64,000 nucleotides of DNA from Flavobacteriaceae bacterium UBA3339 (GTDB lineage: Bacteria; Bacteroidota; Bacteroidia; Flavobacteriales; Flavobacteriaceae), in NCBI GenBank assembly GCA_002360925.1, contig DERN01000011.1, forward strand, positions 370,235 through 434,234. The letters run 5' to 3'. Shown here in pieces: positions 36,481-45,882 of the stretch (its first letter is position 1; every line of letters begins with the position of its first letter). The notes under the pieces are model-generated. The model did not search any database. It saw only the letters and a program-made list of their open reading frames with translations, and was not told the origin of the DNA. The position numbers were made by a program, and so were the translations under genes.

Positions 36481-36488
36481 TATCTTTG
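36481..36488 (+). promoter_or_regulatory. -7 box for the YceI gene
   Basis: TATCTTTG, 26 nt before the start codon. Confidence 0.45.
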
Positions 36489-36513
36489 AACTATCAAATT
36501 AAAAATATCAATC

Positions 36514-37089
36514 ATGAAAAAAATAGCCTTATTATTTATTGCAACGTTGTTTTCAGTAGCAACTTTTGCTCAAACAAAATACAATGTTGATACGTACCAT
36601 TCGTTCTTAAACTTTTCTGTAGGTCACTTAGGAATTTCGTTTGTAGACGGTAAAATGGACAAGTATCAAGGAACTTTAGAGATGGACAAAGAAGATATCG
36701 CAACAGCGAAATTTAACTTTACCATTGATGCAAGTTCGGTAAACACCGGAATTGAAATGCGTGACGATCATTTACGTTCGGCCGATTTTTTTGAAACAGC
36801 AAAATATCAAGATATAAAATTTGTTTCGACTTCGATTAAAAAAGCAGGTAAAAACAACTACAAATTAAACGGAAACTTAACCATTAAAGGAATTACAAAA
36901 CCTGTAACTTTTGATTTGGTTTACGGAGGTTTATTAAAAGATGACGGACAAGGAAATCAAAAAGTAGGTTTCCAAGCAACAACAACTGTAGATCGTACAG
37001 CATTTAACATCAATTATGATCCAACAGGAATGGGAGTTGCAAAAGACGTAAAATTCATTGTTAATTTAGAATTTACAAAAGCAAAGTAA
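36514..37089 (+). CDS. YceI-family periplasmic lipid-binding protein
   Basis: 191 residues. The signal peptide is MKKIALLFIATLFSVATFAQ. The lipocalin-like YceI barrel shows YNVDTYHSFLNFSVGHLGIS, MRDDHLRSADFF and NLTIKGITKPVTFDL, all family hallmarks. YceI proteins bind polyisoprenoid-type lipids in the periplasm; the ligand here is unknown. Single gene. Confidence 0.94.
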   Translation: MKKIALLFIATLFSVATFAQTKYNVDTYHSFLNFSVGHLGISFVDGKMDKYQGTLEMDKEDIATAKFNFTIDASSVNTGIEMRDDHLRSADFFETAKYQDIKFVSTSIKKAGKNNYKLNGNLTIKGITKPVTFDLVYGGLLKDDGQGNQKVGFQATTTVDRTAFNINYDPTGMGVAKDVKFIVNLEFTKAK

Positions 37090-37110
37090 TTTTTTCATAG
37101 TAAGTAAGTG

Positions 37111-37146
37111 AAAAAAGCGTATCAAGAAATTGGTGCGCTTTTTTTA
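37111..37146 (+). terminator. terminator after the YceI gene
   Basis: AAAAAAGCG / CGCTTTTTT around a loop of about 16 nt, ending in a T run. Confidence 0.7.
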
Positions 37147-37151
37147 ATCAT

Positions 37152-37178
37152 AAAAAAACCACTCAATTTGAGTGGTTT
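37152..37178 (-). terminator. terminator after lepA
   Basis: AAACCACTCAA / TTGAGTGGTTT with a one-base centre; on the minus strand a run of seven T follows. It lies back to back with the YceI terminator. Confidence 0.85.
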
Positions 37179-37221
37179 CATTTCTGTTATATAAAATCTG
37201 TAAACTAAAAGTTTACAACAA

Positions 37222-39018
37222 TTAATCATTCAATTTCAATACTGCCATAAATGCCGATTGTGGAATTTCAACATTTCCTACCTGGCGCATGCGTTTTTTA
37301 CCTGCTTTTTGCTTTTCTAATAACTTACGTTTGCGCGAAATATCACCACCATAACACTTTGCCGTTACATCTTTACGAAGTGCTTTAATCGTTTCACGAG
37401 CAATAATTTTTGCACCAATCGCAGCCTGAATAGGAATATCGAATTGTTGACGAGGAATCAATTCTTTTAATTTCTCGCACATTTTCTTTCCGATATAATA
37501 CGCATTGTCTTCGTGAATTAACGCCGATAAAGCGTCTACGTTTTGCGCGTTCAACAATACATCTAAACGAACTAATTTCGATGTACGCATTCCGATTGGA
37601 TGATAATCGAACGACGCATATCCTTTTGAAACGGTTTTTAAACGATCGTAAAAATCAAAAACGATTTCAGCCAAAGGCATATCAAAATTCAACTCAACAC
37701 GTTCTGGTGTCAAATACGTTTGATTCGTAATTTGACCACGTTTCTCGATACACAAACTCATTACGTTCCCAACATAATCTGATTTTGTAATGATCGTTGC
37801 TTTAATAAAAGGCTCTTCTACTCGATCTAATTTTGAAGGCTCTGGCAAATCAGATGGATTATTTACAACAAACGCCGTTTCTGGATCTTTTTTCGTATAA
37901 GCTAAATACGAAACGTTCGGAACCGTTGTAATAACCGTCATGTTAAATTCGCGCTCTAAACGCTCTTGAATAATTTCCATGTGCAACATTCCTAAGAATC
38001 CACAACGGAAACCAAATCCTAAAGCAGCAGAACTTTCGGCCTGAAAAACCAACGAAGCATCATTTAACTGTAACTTTTCCATCGAAGCGCGTAAATCTTC
38101 ATAATCTTCTGTATCTACAGGATAAATCCCTGCAAAAACCATTGGTTTTACATCTTCGAAACCAGAAATCATATTTTTAGTTGGCGTAGCAGCATCTGTG
38201 ATCGTATCACCAACTTTTACCTCTTTTGCTTCTTTAATTCCAGAAATCAAATAACCAACATCTCCTGTAGAAATCTTTTGTTTTGGAACCTGATTTAACT
38301 TCAACGTTCCAATTTCATCAGCATAATATTCATTACCTGTAGCCATGAATTTAATTTTCTGATTCTTTTTAATTTCCCCATTAATTACACGGAAAATAAC
38401 TTCAATTCCTCGAAACGGATTGTATACAGAATCAAAAATCAAAGCTTGTAAAGGCTCGTCAGGATTTCCTTTTGGAGCAGAAACGCGCTCAATAATAGCT
38501 TCTAAAATCTTATCAACTCCAAAACCGGTTTTTCCAGAAGCATGAATAATATCTTCGTGTTTACAACCTAATAATTCCACGATATCGTCGCTAACCTCTT
38601 CAGGATTAGCCGAAGGTAAATCAACTTTATTTAAAACCGGAATAATTTCCAAGTCGTTTTCTAACGCTAAATATAAGTTAGAAATTGTTTGCGCCTGAAT
38701 ACTTTGCGCAGCATCAACAATCAACAAAGCGCCTTCACAAGCTGCAATAGAACGAGAAACTTCGTACGAAAAATCCACGTGTCCCGGAGTATCAATCAAG
38801 TTTAAAATGTAAGTTTCTCCCTTGTAATTATACTCCATCTGAATCGCGTGCGATTTAATCGTGATACCACGTTCGCGCTCCAAATCCATACTATCTAATA
38901 ATTGCGCTTGAGCTTCACGAGCCGTTACGGTTTGCGTCGCATCTAACAATCGATCGGCTAAAGTACTTTTTCCGTGGTCGATGTGCGCGATAATACAAAA
39001 GTTTCTAATATTTTTCAT
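37222..39018 (-). CDS. lepA: elongation factor 4 (LepA)
   Basis: 598 residues, the standard length. The GTPase domain begins [19 protein letters not shown] (G1), with [15 protein letters not shown] (G3) and NKVDLP (G4). The C-terminal domain ends [18 protein letters not shown], a LepA signature. It back-translocates or remodels ribosomes under stress. Monocistronic; a TATATTTG -7 box lies on the minus strand at 39124-39117. Confidence 0.97.
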   Translation of the reverse strand: MKNIRNFCIIAHIDHGKSTLADRLLDATQTVTAREAQAQLLDSMDLERERGITIKSHAIQMEYNYKGETYILNLIDTPGHVDFSYEVSRSIAACEGALLIVDAAQSIQAQTISNLYLALENDLEIIPVLNKVDLPSANPEEVSDDIVELLGCKHEDIIHASGKTGFGVDKILEAIIERVSAPKGNPDEPLQALIFDSVYNPFRGIEVIFRVINGEIKKNQKIKFMATGNEYYADEIGTLKLNQVPKQKISTGDVGYLISGIKEAKEVKVGDTITDAATPTKNMISGFEDVKPMVFAGIYPVDTEDYEDLRASMEKLQLNDASLVFQAESSAALGFGFRCGFLGMLHMEIIQERLEREFNMTVITTVPNVSYLAYTKKDPETAFVVNNPSDLPEPSKLDRVEEPFIKATIITKSDYVGNVMSLCIEKRGQITNQTYLTPERVELNFDMPLAEIVFDFYDRLKTVSKGYASFDYHPIGMRTSKLVRLDVLLNAQNVDALSALIHEDNAYYIGKKMCEKLKELIPRQQFDIPIQAAIGAKIIARETIKALRKDVTAKCYGGDISRKRKLLEKQKAGKKRMRQVGNVEIPQSAFMAVLKLND

Positions 39019-39116
39019 TGGCGTAAAATGTCAAAAAAAATGTTTGTTATTTGGGTGTGTTTTCAAATTACAACTTCCTTTTCCCTATCGTATTACTACA
39101 CTACCCTACAATCTGC

Positions 39117-39124
39117 AAATATAG
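39117..39124 (-). promoter_or_regulatory. lepA -7 promoter box
   Basis: Minus strand TATATTTG, about 98 nt before the lepA start. No good -33 box is seen. Confidence 0.42.
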
Positions 39125-39181
39125 TTTATTTTTTTGTTGATTATTTAGATTTATTGAATTACAGAAAACATTTTAACGCAT

Positions 39182-39208
39182 AAAAAAGCACCTCGATGAG
39201 ATGCTTTA
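39182..39208 (-). terminator. terminator after the pirin-OsmC pair
   Basis: Minus strand AAAGCATCTC / GAGGTGCTTT with a 3-nt loop and T run. One pair is G-U only in the minus orientation, which supports that direction. Confidence 0.78.
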
Positions 39209-39214
39209 ATTTTA

Positions 39215-39595
39215 TTATTCTATCACAATTGGTTGTTGTAACGCTTTATTAACAGGACATTTTCCCGCAATCATATACAACCTTTGTTTTTGTTCATCGG
39301 TTAGATTTCCAACAAATTCAATCTTTTTTCTAAATATGGTTGTACCAGGCTGAGATTCCGTATCAAACTCAACCTCAACTTTAACATCTTCCAATGGCCA
39401 TTCTTTTCTGTCAGCATACATTCTTACGGTTATCGCCACACATCCAGCTAAAGCTCCGGCTAACATCTCAGTTGGCTTCGGTCCTAAATTAGTTCCGCCT
39501 AAATCTTCAGGTTCGTCGGCTAAAAAAGTGGTATGTTCAGACTGTAAAATCGTTTTGTACTTATTTGTACTTATGCTTGCGTTTACTTTTATCAT
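39215..39595 (-). CDS. OsmC-family redox protein
   Basis: 126 residues. Family features are LGPKPTEMLAGALAGCVAITVRMYADRK with the first conserved cysteine and IAGKCPVNKAL with the second, the pair that reduces organic peroxides in OsmC/Ohr proteins. It begins two nt after the pirin stop codon, so the two are cotranscribed. It is distinct from the OsmC protein at 29077 and has the more typical motif set. Confidence 0.9.
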   Translation of the reverse strand: MIKVNASISTNKYKTILQSEHTTFLADEPEDLGGTNLGPKPTEMLAGALAGCVAITVRMYADRKEWPLEDVKVEVEFDTESQPGTTIFRKKIEFVGNLTDEQKQRLYMIAGKCPVNKALQQPIVIE

Positions 39596-39597
39596 CT

Positions 39598-40482
39598 CTA
39601 TTTTTTTAAAGGATTTTCTGGAAGTGGAACAAATTCGGTTTCGCCCGGAACTTTAGAAAACTCCTGAGCTTTCCATAATTCTTTAGCAGATTCAATTGTT
39701 TCTCGTGAAGAAGAAACAAAATTCCAAAAAATGAAACGCTCTTCCGGGAAAGGCTCTCCACCAAACAAATAAACGGTACTTCCGGCTTTCATTTCAAAAG
39801 AACACAAATGTGCATCTTTAGTAATTAAAATTTGTTTTGGTCCAAAAGTATGTCCTTCGTGCGAAACACTTCCTTCTAAAATATACAATCCGCTTTCACC
39901 AAATAATCGATCGTGTAAATTGATGTGTTGATCCGTTTCGGCTTTTAATTCCAGCATATACAATTTGCTATAAACCGGAACTCCTGATTTTTTCCCTTCA
40001 AATTCACCTGCAATCAGTTTAAACGAAACATTACCTTCTTTCCAAGTTGGAAGGTCTTTAGCTTCAACATGCACAAATTCAGGATCCATATTTTCCAATT
40101 CTTTCGGAAGCGCAATCCAAATCTGTAATCCATGTAATTTCTTTTCGATTTCGCGTAAATGATCCGGAGTTCTTTCAGAATGTACAACGCCCTTTCCTGC
40201 TGTCATCCAATTTACAGCGCCTGGTTCAATAATAATATCGTTTCCAATGCTATCGCGATGACGAACAGCTCCGTCAAACAAAAAAGTAAGAGTAGATAAA
40301 CCAATATGCGGATGTGGCGCAACATCTAAATTCTCTCCGGCTTGCAAATGTGCAGGTCCCATGTGATCTATAAAAACAAACGGACCAATATTACGTTTTT
40401 GACGAAAGGGCAACAATCTTCCTACAAGAAAATTGCCGATATCAGCAGCTTTTTCTTCAAAAATAAAATCAATAATCGACAT
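39598..40482 (-). CDS. pirin-family protein
   Basis: 294 residues, bicupin fold. The N-terminal cupin holds the metal ligands in HPHIGLSTLTFLFDG and HRDSIGN, followed by GKGVVHSERTP; these are the three-His/Glu residues of pirins with quercetinase-type activity. The C-terminal cupin is more degenerate. Pirins bind iron and may act as dioxygenases or redox sensors. It is the first gene of a two-gene operon with an OsmC protein, a pairing that suggests an oxidative-stress role. Confidence 0.9.
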   Translation of the reverse strand: MSIIDFIFEEKAADIGNFLVGRLLPFRQKRNIGPFVFIDHMGPAHLQAGENLDVAPHPHIGLSTLTFLFDGAVRHRDSIGNDIIIEPGAVNWMTAGKGVVHSERTPDHLREIEKKLHGLQIWIALPKELENMDPEFVHVEAKDLPTWKEGNVSFKLIAGEFEGKKSGVPVYSKLYMLELKAETDQHINLHDRLFGESGLYILEGSVSHEGHTFGPKQILITKDAHLCSFEMKAGSTVYLFGGEPFPEERFIFWNFVSSSRETIESAKELWKAQEFSKVPGETEFVPLPENPLKK

Positions 40483-40648
40483 ATTCTTCGTGTTTAATTT
40501 AATCCTAAAGATAGAAAATTATGCTGGGTAAATTCGTTAATCTATGTTAAGTTAATCTCTTTTGGATTTCAACAAGTCTTTTTAATCTAATTTCCATCTG
40601 TTTTTATATTGAATTTAATTAATTTTAAATATTCAATAAGCATGAATT

Positions 40649-41158
40649 ATGACCGAATTCGAATTATACGTTAAAACGTATACAGATTTAATTCCATCTG
40701 AAGATTGGTTAAGAGAAATGAAAAATATTTTCGATGAAACAGCTAATTTGTACCAATCATTAACCGAAGAACAAAGTAATTTTAGGTACGCAGAAACGAA
40801 ATGGTCTTTAAAAATGCTTTTGGAACATTTAACTGATACAGAAAAGATTTTTTGTTATAGAGCATTACGCTTTTCAAGAAAAGATACTATCGAACTTCCC
40901 GGATTTGATGAAGAATTATATGCAAAAAACGGAAATGCAAATAATCAATCCTTAAATGAAGTTTTAGAAGAATTCCGTTTAACTCGATTACTAACTTTAA
41001 CATTTTTTAAAAAGCTCAACTCTGAACAAGTTCTTTTAAAAGGTAAAGCAAACGGAAATGAACTGTCTGTCGAAACTATTGGAAAATTAATAGTAGGTCA
41101 CAACATTCATCACCTCAACATTATTAAGAAACGATATTTGCCAATACTTTCGAAATAA
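40649..41158 (+). CDS. DinB-family putative metal-dependent protein
   Basis: 169 residues, all-helical. The likely metal triad is His in MLLEHLTDTEK and the two His in VGHNIHHLNII, at the positions expected for DinB-like/YfiT folds. Relatives include bacillithiol and mycothiol transferases, but the substrate cannot be told here. No signal peptide. Single gene in front of dusB. Confidence 0.82.
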   Translation: MTEFELYVKTYTDLIPSEDWLREMKNIFDETANLYQSLTEEQSNFRYAETKWSLKMLLEHLTDTEKIFCYRALRFSRKDTIELPGFDEELYAKNGNANNQSLNEVLEEFRLTRLLTLTFFKKLNSEQVLLKGKANGNELSVETIGKLIVGHNIHHLNIIKKRYLPILSK

Positions 41159-41200
41159 AATCAATCTTAACAGCTATTTTCTGCTTTAAAAATAAAAAAC

Positions 41201-41208
41201 TAATTTTG
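41201..41208 (+). promoter_or_regulatory. dusB -7 promoter box
   Basis: TAATTTTG, 17 nt before the start codon. Confidence 0.45.
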
Positions 41209-41224
41209 CATAAATTTTCAGTTC

Positions 41225-42223
41225 ATGATAAAAATAGGAAACATAACCTTACCAGATCATCCGTTGCTTTTGGCTCCTATGGAAGACGTTAGTGATCCGC
41301 CTTTTCGCAGACTTTGCAAAATGCACGGCGCCGATATGATGTATTCGGAATTTATTTCTTCCGAAGGATTGATTCGCGATGCGATGAAAAGTAAAATGAA
41401 ACTGGATATTTTTGATTATGAACGTCCGGTTGGAATTCAGATTTTTGGTGGAGATGAAGAAGCCATGCAATTATCGGCTAAAATAGTTGAAACCGTTCAA
41501 CCTGATTTGGTTGATATTAATTTTGGATGTCCGGTAAAAAAAGTTGTTTGTAAAGGTGCCGGAGCCGGTGTTTTAAAAGATATCGATTTAATGGTTCGCT
41601 TAACAAAAGCCGTAATTAAAGGAACAAATTTACCTGTTACAGTTAAAACGCGTTTGGGTTGGGACGACGAATCTATTAATATCGATGAAGTTGCCGAACG
41701 TTTGCAAGATGTTGGCGTACAAGCTTTAACTATTCATGCCCGAACTCGTGCGCAAATGTATAAAGGTCATAGCGATTGGACGCATATTGAACGTATTAAA
41801 AACAATCCTCGAATTCAGATTCCTATTTTTGGAAATGGCGATATCGATTCTCCGCAAAAAGCAAAAGAATATAAAGAACGTTTTGGTTTAGACGGAATGA
41901 TGATTGGGCGCGCTGCAATTGGTTATCCTTGGATTTTTAACGAGATTAAACATTATTTAAATACAGGCGAAATCTTAGCTCCGCCAACAATGAAAGATCG
42001 TTTAGAAGCTGCTAAGAATCATTTAATTTGGTCGATGGAATGGAAAGGCGAACGTTTAGGGATTGTAGAAATGCGTCGCCATTATACCAATTATTTCAAA
42101 GGAATTCACGGATTTAAAGCGCATCGTCAGCGCTTGGTTACCGAAGACGATCCTTCCCAATTACTAAAAATATTCGAAGAAATTGGAGATTTTTATAATG
42201 ATTATATCGTGGAACAATTATAA
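41225..42223 (+). CDS. dusB: tRNA dihydrouridine synthase B-like
   Basis: 332 residues. The FMN-binding TIM barrel begins LLAPMEDVSDPPFRRLC. The catalytic cysteine is in DINFGCPVKKVVCKGAG, and phosphate-binding motifs appear in TIHARTRAQMYKG and GNGDIDSP followed by MIGRAAIGYPWIF. It reduces uridines in tRNA D-loops. Monocistronic, with promoter and terminator. Confidence 0.94.
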   Translation: MIKIGNITLPDHPLLLAPMEDVSDPPFRRLCKMHGADMMYSEFISSEGLIRDAMKSKMKLDIFDYERPVGIQIFGGDEEAMQLSAKIVETVQPDLVDINFGCPVKKVVCKGAGAGVLKDIDLMVRLTKAVIKGTNLPVTVKTRLGWDDESINIDEVAERLQDVGVQALTIHARTRAQMYKGHSDWTHIERIKNNPRIQIPIFGNGDIDSPQKAKEYKERFGLDGMMIGRAAIGYPWIFNEIKHYLNTGEILAPPTMKDRLEAAKNHLIWSMEWKGERLGIVEMRRHYTNYFKGIHGFKAHRQRLVTEDDPSQLLKIFEEIGDFYNDYIVEQL

Positions 42224-42224
42224 T

Positions 42225-42265
42225 AAACAAAAAGCTCGAATCTTAGACTCGAGCTTTTTGTTTAT
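42225..42265. terminator. bidirectional terminator between dusB and mscS-like gene
   Basis: CAAAAAGCTCGA / TCGAGCTTTTTG with flanking A/T runs, between convergent genes. Confidence 0.88.
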
Positions 42266-42276
42266 TTTTTATTGTC

Positions 42277-43215
42277 TTATTTTTCTAAATCAGAATCCGA
42301 AATAATGCGCATTTCTTGTTGCGGATACGGAATATTGATTCCTGCATTATCTAAAGCAACTTTGATTTCTTCCTGCAAACCATTTCTTGCCGACCAATAT
42401 TGCGACTTTTCTGCCCAAGCTCGAATCGTTAAATTTACAGAACTATCTGCCAATTCATTAACAAACACTTCCGGAGCAGGTTGTTTAATAACTCTTTCAT
42501 CGTTATTTAAAATAACTTCACGAGCTACTTTTATATTATCTTCATAAGCAATTCCGATCACATATTCGAATCTACGATTTGAAATCTTGCTAAAATTGCG
42601 AATAACGGAATTTGCCAAAGCTCCGTTCGGACTAAAAACTTTAATTCCTTGAGCATTTGTTAAAGTTGTATAAAGCAAATCGATTTTTTCAACAGTTCCT
42701 TCGGTTCCCGAAGCATTTTCGATATAATCGCCCACTTCAAACGGACGGAACAATAAAATTAAAACACCTCCGGCAAAATTCGAAAGCGATCCTTGCAATG
42801 CCAAACCAGCGGCTAAAACCAAACCAGATAAAGCTCCTAAAATTGCTGTTGTTTGAAAACCTAACGTTTGAATAATTGTTAGAATTAACATGGTGTACAA
42901 GATAAATTTGATGATCGACATCAAAAATCCTCGTAACGATAAATCGACGTTTCGTTTTTCGAATCTTCGTTTAACGATTTTGACAACCAATCTAATTAAA
43001 AAAATTCCGACAGTTAAAACCAAGAAAGCCTGAATCATAACCGGAATAGAATCAATGATCCACGCAAGCAGTTTTTCGACAATGTTTGTCATTTTAGAAA
43101 CCGATTCTACAATATTATCTTTTACATTTTCGGGTTTTACGGCATCTAACAATTCTTCTTTTTGTCCAACTAAAGTTATGGTGTCTTTTACAATATTTAA
43201 CGAATCAATACTCAT
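42277..43215 (-). CDS. MscS-family mechanosensitive channel
   Basis: 312 residues. Three transmembrane helices lie at about 58-80, 95-120 and 122-150. The pore helix shows GALSGLVLAAGLALQGSLSNFAGG followed by LLFRPFEVGDYIE, the MscS signature of small residues and the beta-domain entry. The cytosolic cage follows. It releases solutes on osmotic downshock. A 50-residue N-terminal soluble segment precedes the first helix. Single gene. Confidence 0.94.
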   Translation of the reverse strand: MSIDSLNIVKDTITLVGQKEELLDAVKPENVKDNIVESVSKMTNIVEKLLAWIIDSIPVMIQAFLVLTVGIFLIRLVVKIVKRRFEKRNVDLSLRGFLMSIIKFILYTMLILTIIQTLGFQTTAILGALSGLVLAAGLALQGSLSNFAGGVLILLFRPFEVGDYIENASGTEGTVEKIDLLYTTLTNAQGIKVFSPNGALANSVIRNFSKISNRRFEYVIGIAYEDNIKVAREVILNNDERVIKQPAPEVFVNELADSSVNLTIRAWAEKSQYWSARNGLQEEIKVALDNAGINIPYPQQEMRIISDSDLEK

Positions 43216-43235
43216 AGTTCAATTTTTTACAAAAA

Positions 43236-43265
43236 TAAAAAAGAGTTGCGTTGAACAACTCTTTT
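43236..43265 (-). terminator. terminator after the C1 peptidase gene
   Basis: AAGAGTTG / CAACTCTT with a 7-nt loop; T run on the minus strand. Confidence 0.78.
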
Positions 43266-43286
43266 TCTTTCTTATTTAAGACAATA

Positions 43287-44480
43287 TTATAATCCTAATT
43301 TTTTAGATATTCCTTTTGGTAAACCATTTTTATGAACCATAATATCGGTTGCTTTATATTTCATGAACTCTTTTGTCATGTATAAATAACCTTTATAATC
43401 GTTCGATAATCCCCAAGAGTTTTTCACGATATAGTATTCTTTACCGTTTTGATCTTTTGCAATTCCAACAATATGCATTCCGTGATCATCTGTAGTTTCG
43501 TAATTATCAAATGCTTTTTGACGATCTGCGTCGGTCACTTTTTTCTCAGGTTTTGGTCCATTAAACATATCTGCTTTTTGTTCCATTGTCATTTGCTCGA
43601 AAGCGATTTCAGGAATATATGCAACTCCGTTTTTCCAACTGAATCCTTTTTCTGAAACGTCTCCACCCCAAGCAACAGTATATCCGTTTTTCAAAGCGTT
43701 GTCAACTATTTCAACCAATTCATCTTGTTTCACATTCCAAACTTGATCGAAAGCCCAGTTATCCGGAACCAACAATGTGAATTTTGTGTACCAAGGATAT
43801 TCTTGGAAAGATGAAATTTCTACATAATCATCAGGATTAATTCCTACAACTTGATCTGCAAATGTTTTAGGCGTATATTTTTTTCCTTCGTATGTAAATT
43901 CTTTTGGTGCTTGACCTAAATACGTATCAATTACAGCAGAATAAGCGCTTAACCAATTATCAGATAGTTTACTATTTTTAATAACAGAAGCTAAAACCGA
44001 TTCGGTCATAGAAGACATTTCTGCAAAATTATTACGTGTTTGTCCTTCTTGTAAACCTGTATAAACGCTTCTTGGAACGGTTCCGTATTTTTTATACATG
44101 TTCATTACATCATGAAAAGCTCCACCTTCACCTAACTCAACATTTCCATGCATTTTCACATACATTTTTCCTTTTTCAATATAGGCGTTACGAGCAGTAA
44201 AAATCTGAGAAAGTTCTACAGGCTTTTTTCCCATACGAATCATTTCAGACTCAATGAACGAATTTCCTGAATACGACCAACAAGTTCCCGAAGATCCTTG
44301 ATCTTTAATTGAAGTATTTTCTAAATTAATTACATCTGTAAAAGTAAAATGATCTTTACTATTTGCGCTTTGGTTGTTTTTAACCTTATTCATCAAATCG
44401 TCTTGCGCAGACATGTTTGAAGTTGCAGATAAAGCAATTAAAACTGCAGCTAATAATGGTTTTAATTTTAATCTAAACAT
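43287..44480 (-). CDS. secreted C1 cysteine peptidase (aminopeptidase C/bleomycin hydrolase type)
   Basis: 397 residues with a signal peptide ending near NMSAQ (about residue 26). The papain-fold catalytic residues are Q61 and C67 (QGSSGTCWSYS), H336 (DDHGMHIVG) and N354 (KNSWG). Length and the MIRMGKKPVELSQIF segment match bleomycin-hydrolase-like peptidases rather than plain papains. The signal peptide is unusual compared with the cytosolic hexameric family and suggests a periplasmic aminopeptidase for peptide uptake. Single gene. Confidence 0.92.
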   Translation of the reverse strand: MFRLKLKPLLAAVLIALSATSNMSAQDDLMNKVKNNQSANSKDHFTFTDVINLENTSIKDQGSSGTCWSYSGNSFIESEMIRMGKKPVELSQIFTARNAYIEKGKMYVKMHGNVELGEGGAFHDVMNMYKKYGTVPRSVYTGLQEGQTRNNFAEMSSMTESVLASVIKNSKLSDNWLSAYSAVIDTYLGQAPKEFTYEGKKYTPKTFADQVVGINPDDYVEISSFQEYPWYTKFTLLVPDNWAFDQVWNVKQDELVEIVDNALKNGYTVAWGGDVSEKGFSWKNGVAYIPEIAFEQMTMEQKADMFNGPKPEKKVTDADRQKAFDNYETTDDHGMHIVGIAKDQNGKEYYIVKNSWGLSNDYKGYLYMTKEFMKYKATDIMVHKNGLPKGISKKLGL

Positions 44481-44598
44481 AGTTATTCTTTTGAATAGTT
44501 CATTATAGTGGGTACGAATTTAGTCAATTTGTTACAAAATAGAATTGGAATTTCTTTATAATTTTTTCATGATCTTATTTCGAACGATTCTTTTACAG

Positions 44599-44606
44599 TA
44601 TTTTTG
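44599..44606 (+). promoter_or_regulatory. -7 box for the MFS gene
   Basis: TATTTTTG, 20 nt before the start codon. Confidence 0.42.
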
Positions 44607-44626
44607 TATTCGGATTTTTTTAAACC

Positions 44627-45802
44627 ATGACAAATTCTAAACCTTTATTATCCAAACCTATTTTATGGTTTTTAACGATTGCAACAGGACTTATTGTTGC
44701 AAATATTTATTACAATCAACCTTTATTAGGACTTATTGCAAAAGATTTTCAGATTAGCGAAAGTAAGGTCAGCAAAATTGCCATGTTGACTCAGATTGGA
44801 TACGCAGCAGGTTTATTAATTATCATTCCTTTAGGAGATAAGGTTTCGCGTAAGAAACTCATTTTAATCAGTATGTTTCTCACCATGCTTCTTTTACTTT
44901 CAATGGCAACCGCAACTTATTTTCCTTTGTTATATTTTATCAGTTTTGCTATTGGATTGACTTCCGTTATTCCACAGCTTTTTGTTCCGATGGTCGCCGA
45001 ACTTTCAGAAGAAAAAAACCGAACGCAAAACATCGGAATGGTAATGTCGGGACTTTTAATCGGAATTTTAGCTTCGCGAATGATAAGCGGAGTTATTGGA
45101 GAACATTTTGGTTGGCGCAATATGTTTTACATTGCCTTTGTACTAATGCTGATTACAACTATTCTTATTTATTGGATCCTTCCCGAAACAAAACCAAATT
45201 TCAACGGAACTTACAAATCATTACTTCAATCGGTATGGCATTTCGCTAAAACTGAACCCGTTTTACAATTAGCTTCTTTCCGAGGAGCAATGGGATTTGC
45301 AGGTCTTTCGGCAATTTTCACAAATCTTGTATTTCATTTAGAAGAAGCTCCGTTTTTTGCAGACGCAAGTATAGCAGGACTTTTTGGTTTAGCAGGAGCC
45401 GTTGGTGCAATTGCAGCTGCATCGGCAGGAAAACTCACCAAATATTTCAAAAAAAATACGATCATCACCGTTGCTATTATCATAATCATGATAAGCTGGT
45501 TTTTCACTTATTTATTAGGGAACAGCTATTTAGGACTGGCAATTGGTTTTATCTTAATTGATTTTGGTTTGCAATCTATGCATATTATGAATCAAAGTGT
45601 ATTTTTCTCCATTAATTTAAAAGCTACAAGCCGATTAAATACTGTTTATATGGTTTCGTATTTCATTGGTGGTTCTTTAGGAACTTTTCTTGGAGCCATC
45701 GCGTGGGAACACTACGGTTGGACCGGAGTTTGTTTTGTCGGAATTAACTTTACACTGTTAGCATTTGTAGCTCATTCTATTTTTAAAGGTAAAGTGAGGT
45801 AG
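44627..45802 (+). CDS. MFS transporter
   Basis: 391 residues with about twelve transmembrane helices. The first helix is followed by NIYYNQPLLGLIAKDF, the loop 2-3 motif is PLGDKVSRKKLIL, and helix 5 has MSGLLIGILASRMISGVIGE. This pattern is typical of drug or metabolite exporters of the YnfM/AraJ sort. The substrate is unknown. Single gene; a bidirectional terminator separates it from the S9 peptidase gene. Confidence 0.9.
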   Translation: MTNSKPLLSKPILWFLTIATGLIVANIYYNQPLLGLIAKDFQISESKVSKIAMLTQIGYAAGLLIIIPLGDKVSRKKLILISMFLTMLLLLSMATATYFPLLYFISFAIGLTSVIPQLFVPMVAELSEEKNRTQNIGMVMSGLLIGILASRMISGVIGEHFGWRNMFYIAFVLMLITTILIYWILPETKPNFNGTYKSLLQSVWHFAKTEPVLQLASFRGAMGFAGLSAIFTNLVFHLEEAPFFADASIAGLFGLAGAVGAIAAASAGKLTKYFKKNTIITVAIIIIMISWFFTYLLGNSYLGLAIGFILIDFGLQSMHIMNQSVFFSINLKATSRLNTVYMVSYFIGGSLGTFLGAIAWEHYGWTGVCFVGINFTLLAFVAHSIFKGKVR

Positions 45803-45837
45803 GAATATTAAGTTTAGCTTTAGTGGATTTTATAAAT

Positions 45838-45876
45838 AAACAAGCTGTCTTTAAAAATTTAAAGACAGCTTGTTTA
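45838..45876. terminator. bidirectional terminator
   Basis: AAACAAGCTGTCTTTA and its complement around a short AT centre, between convergent genes. Confidence 0.9.
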
Positions 45877-45882
45877 TATTCC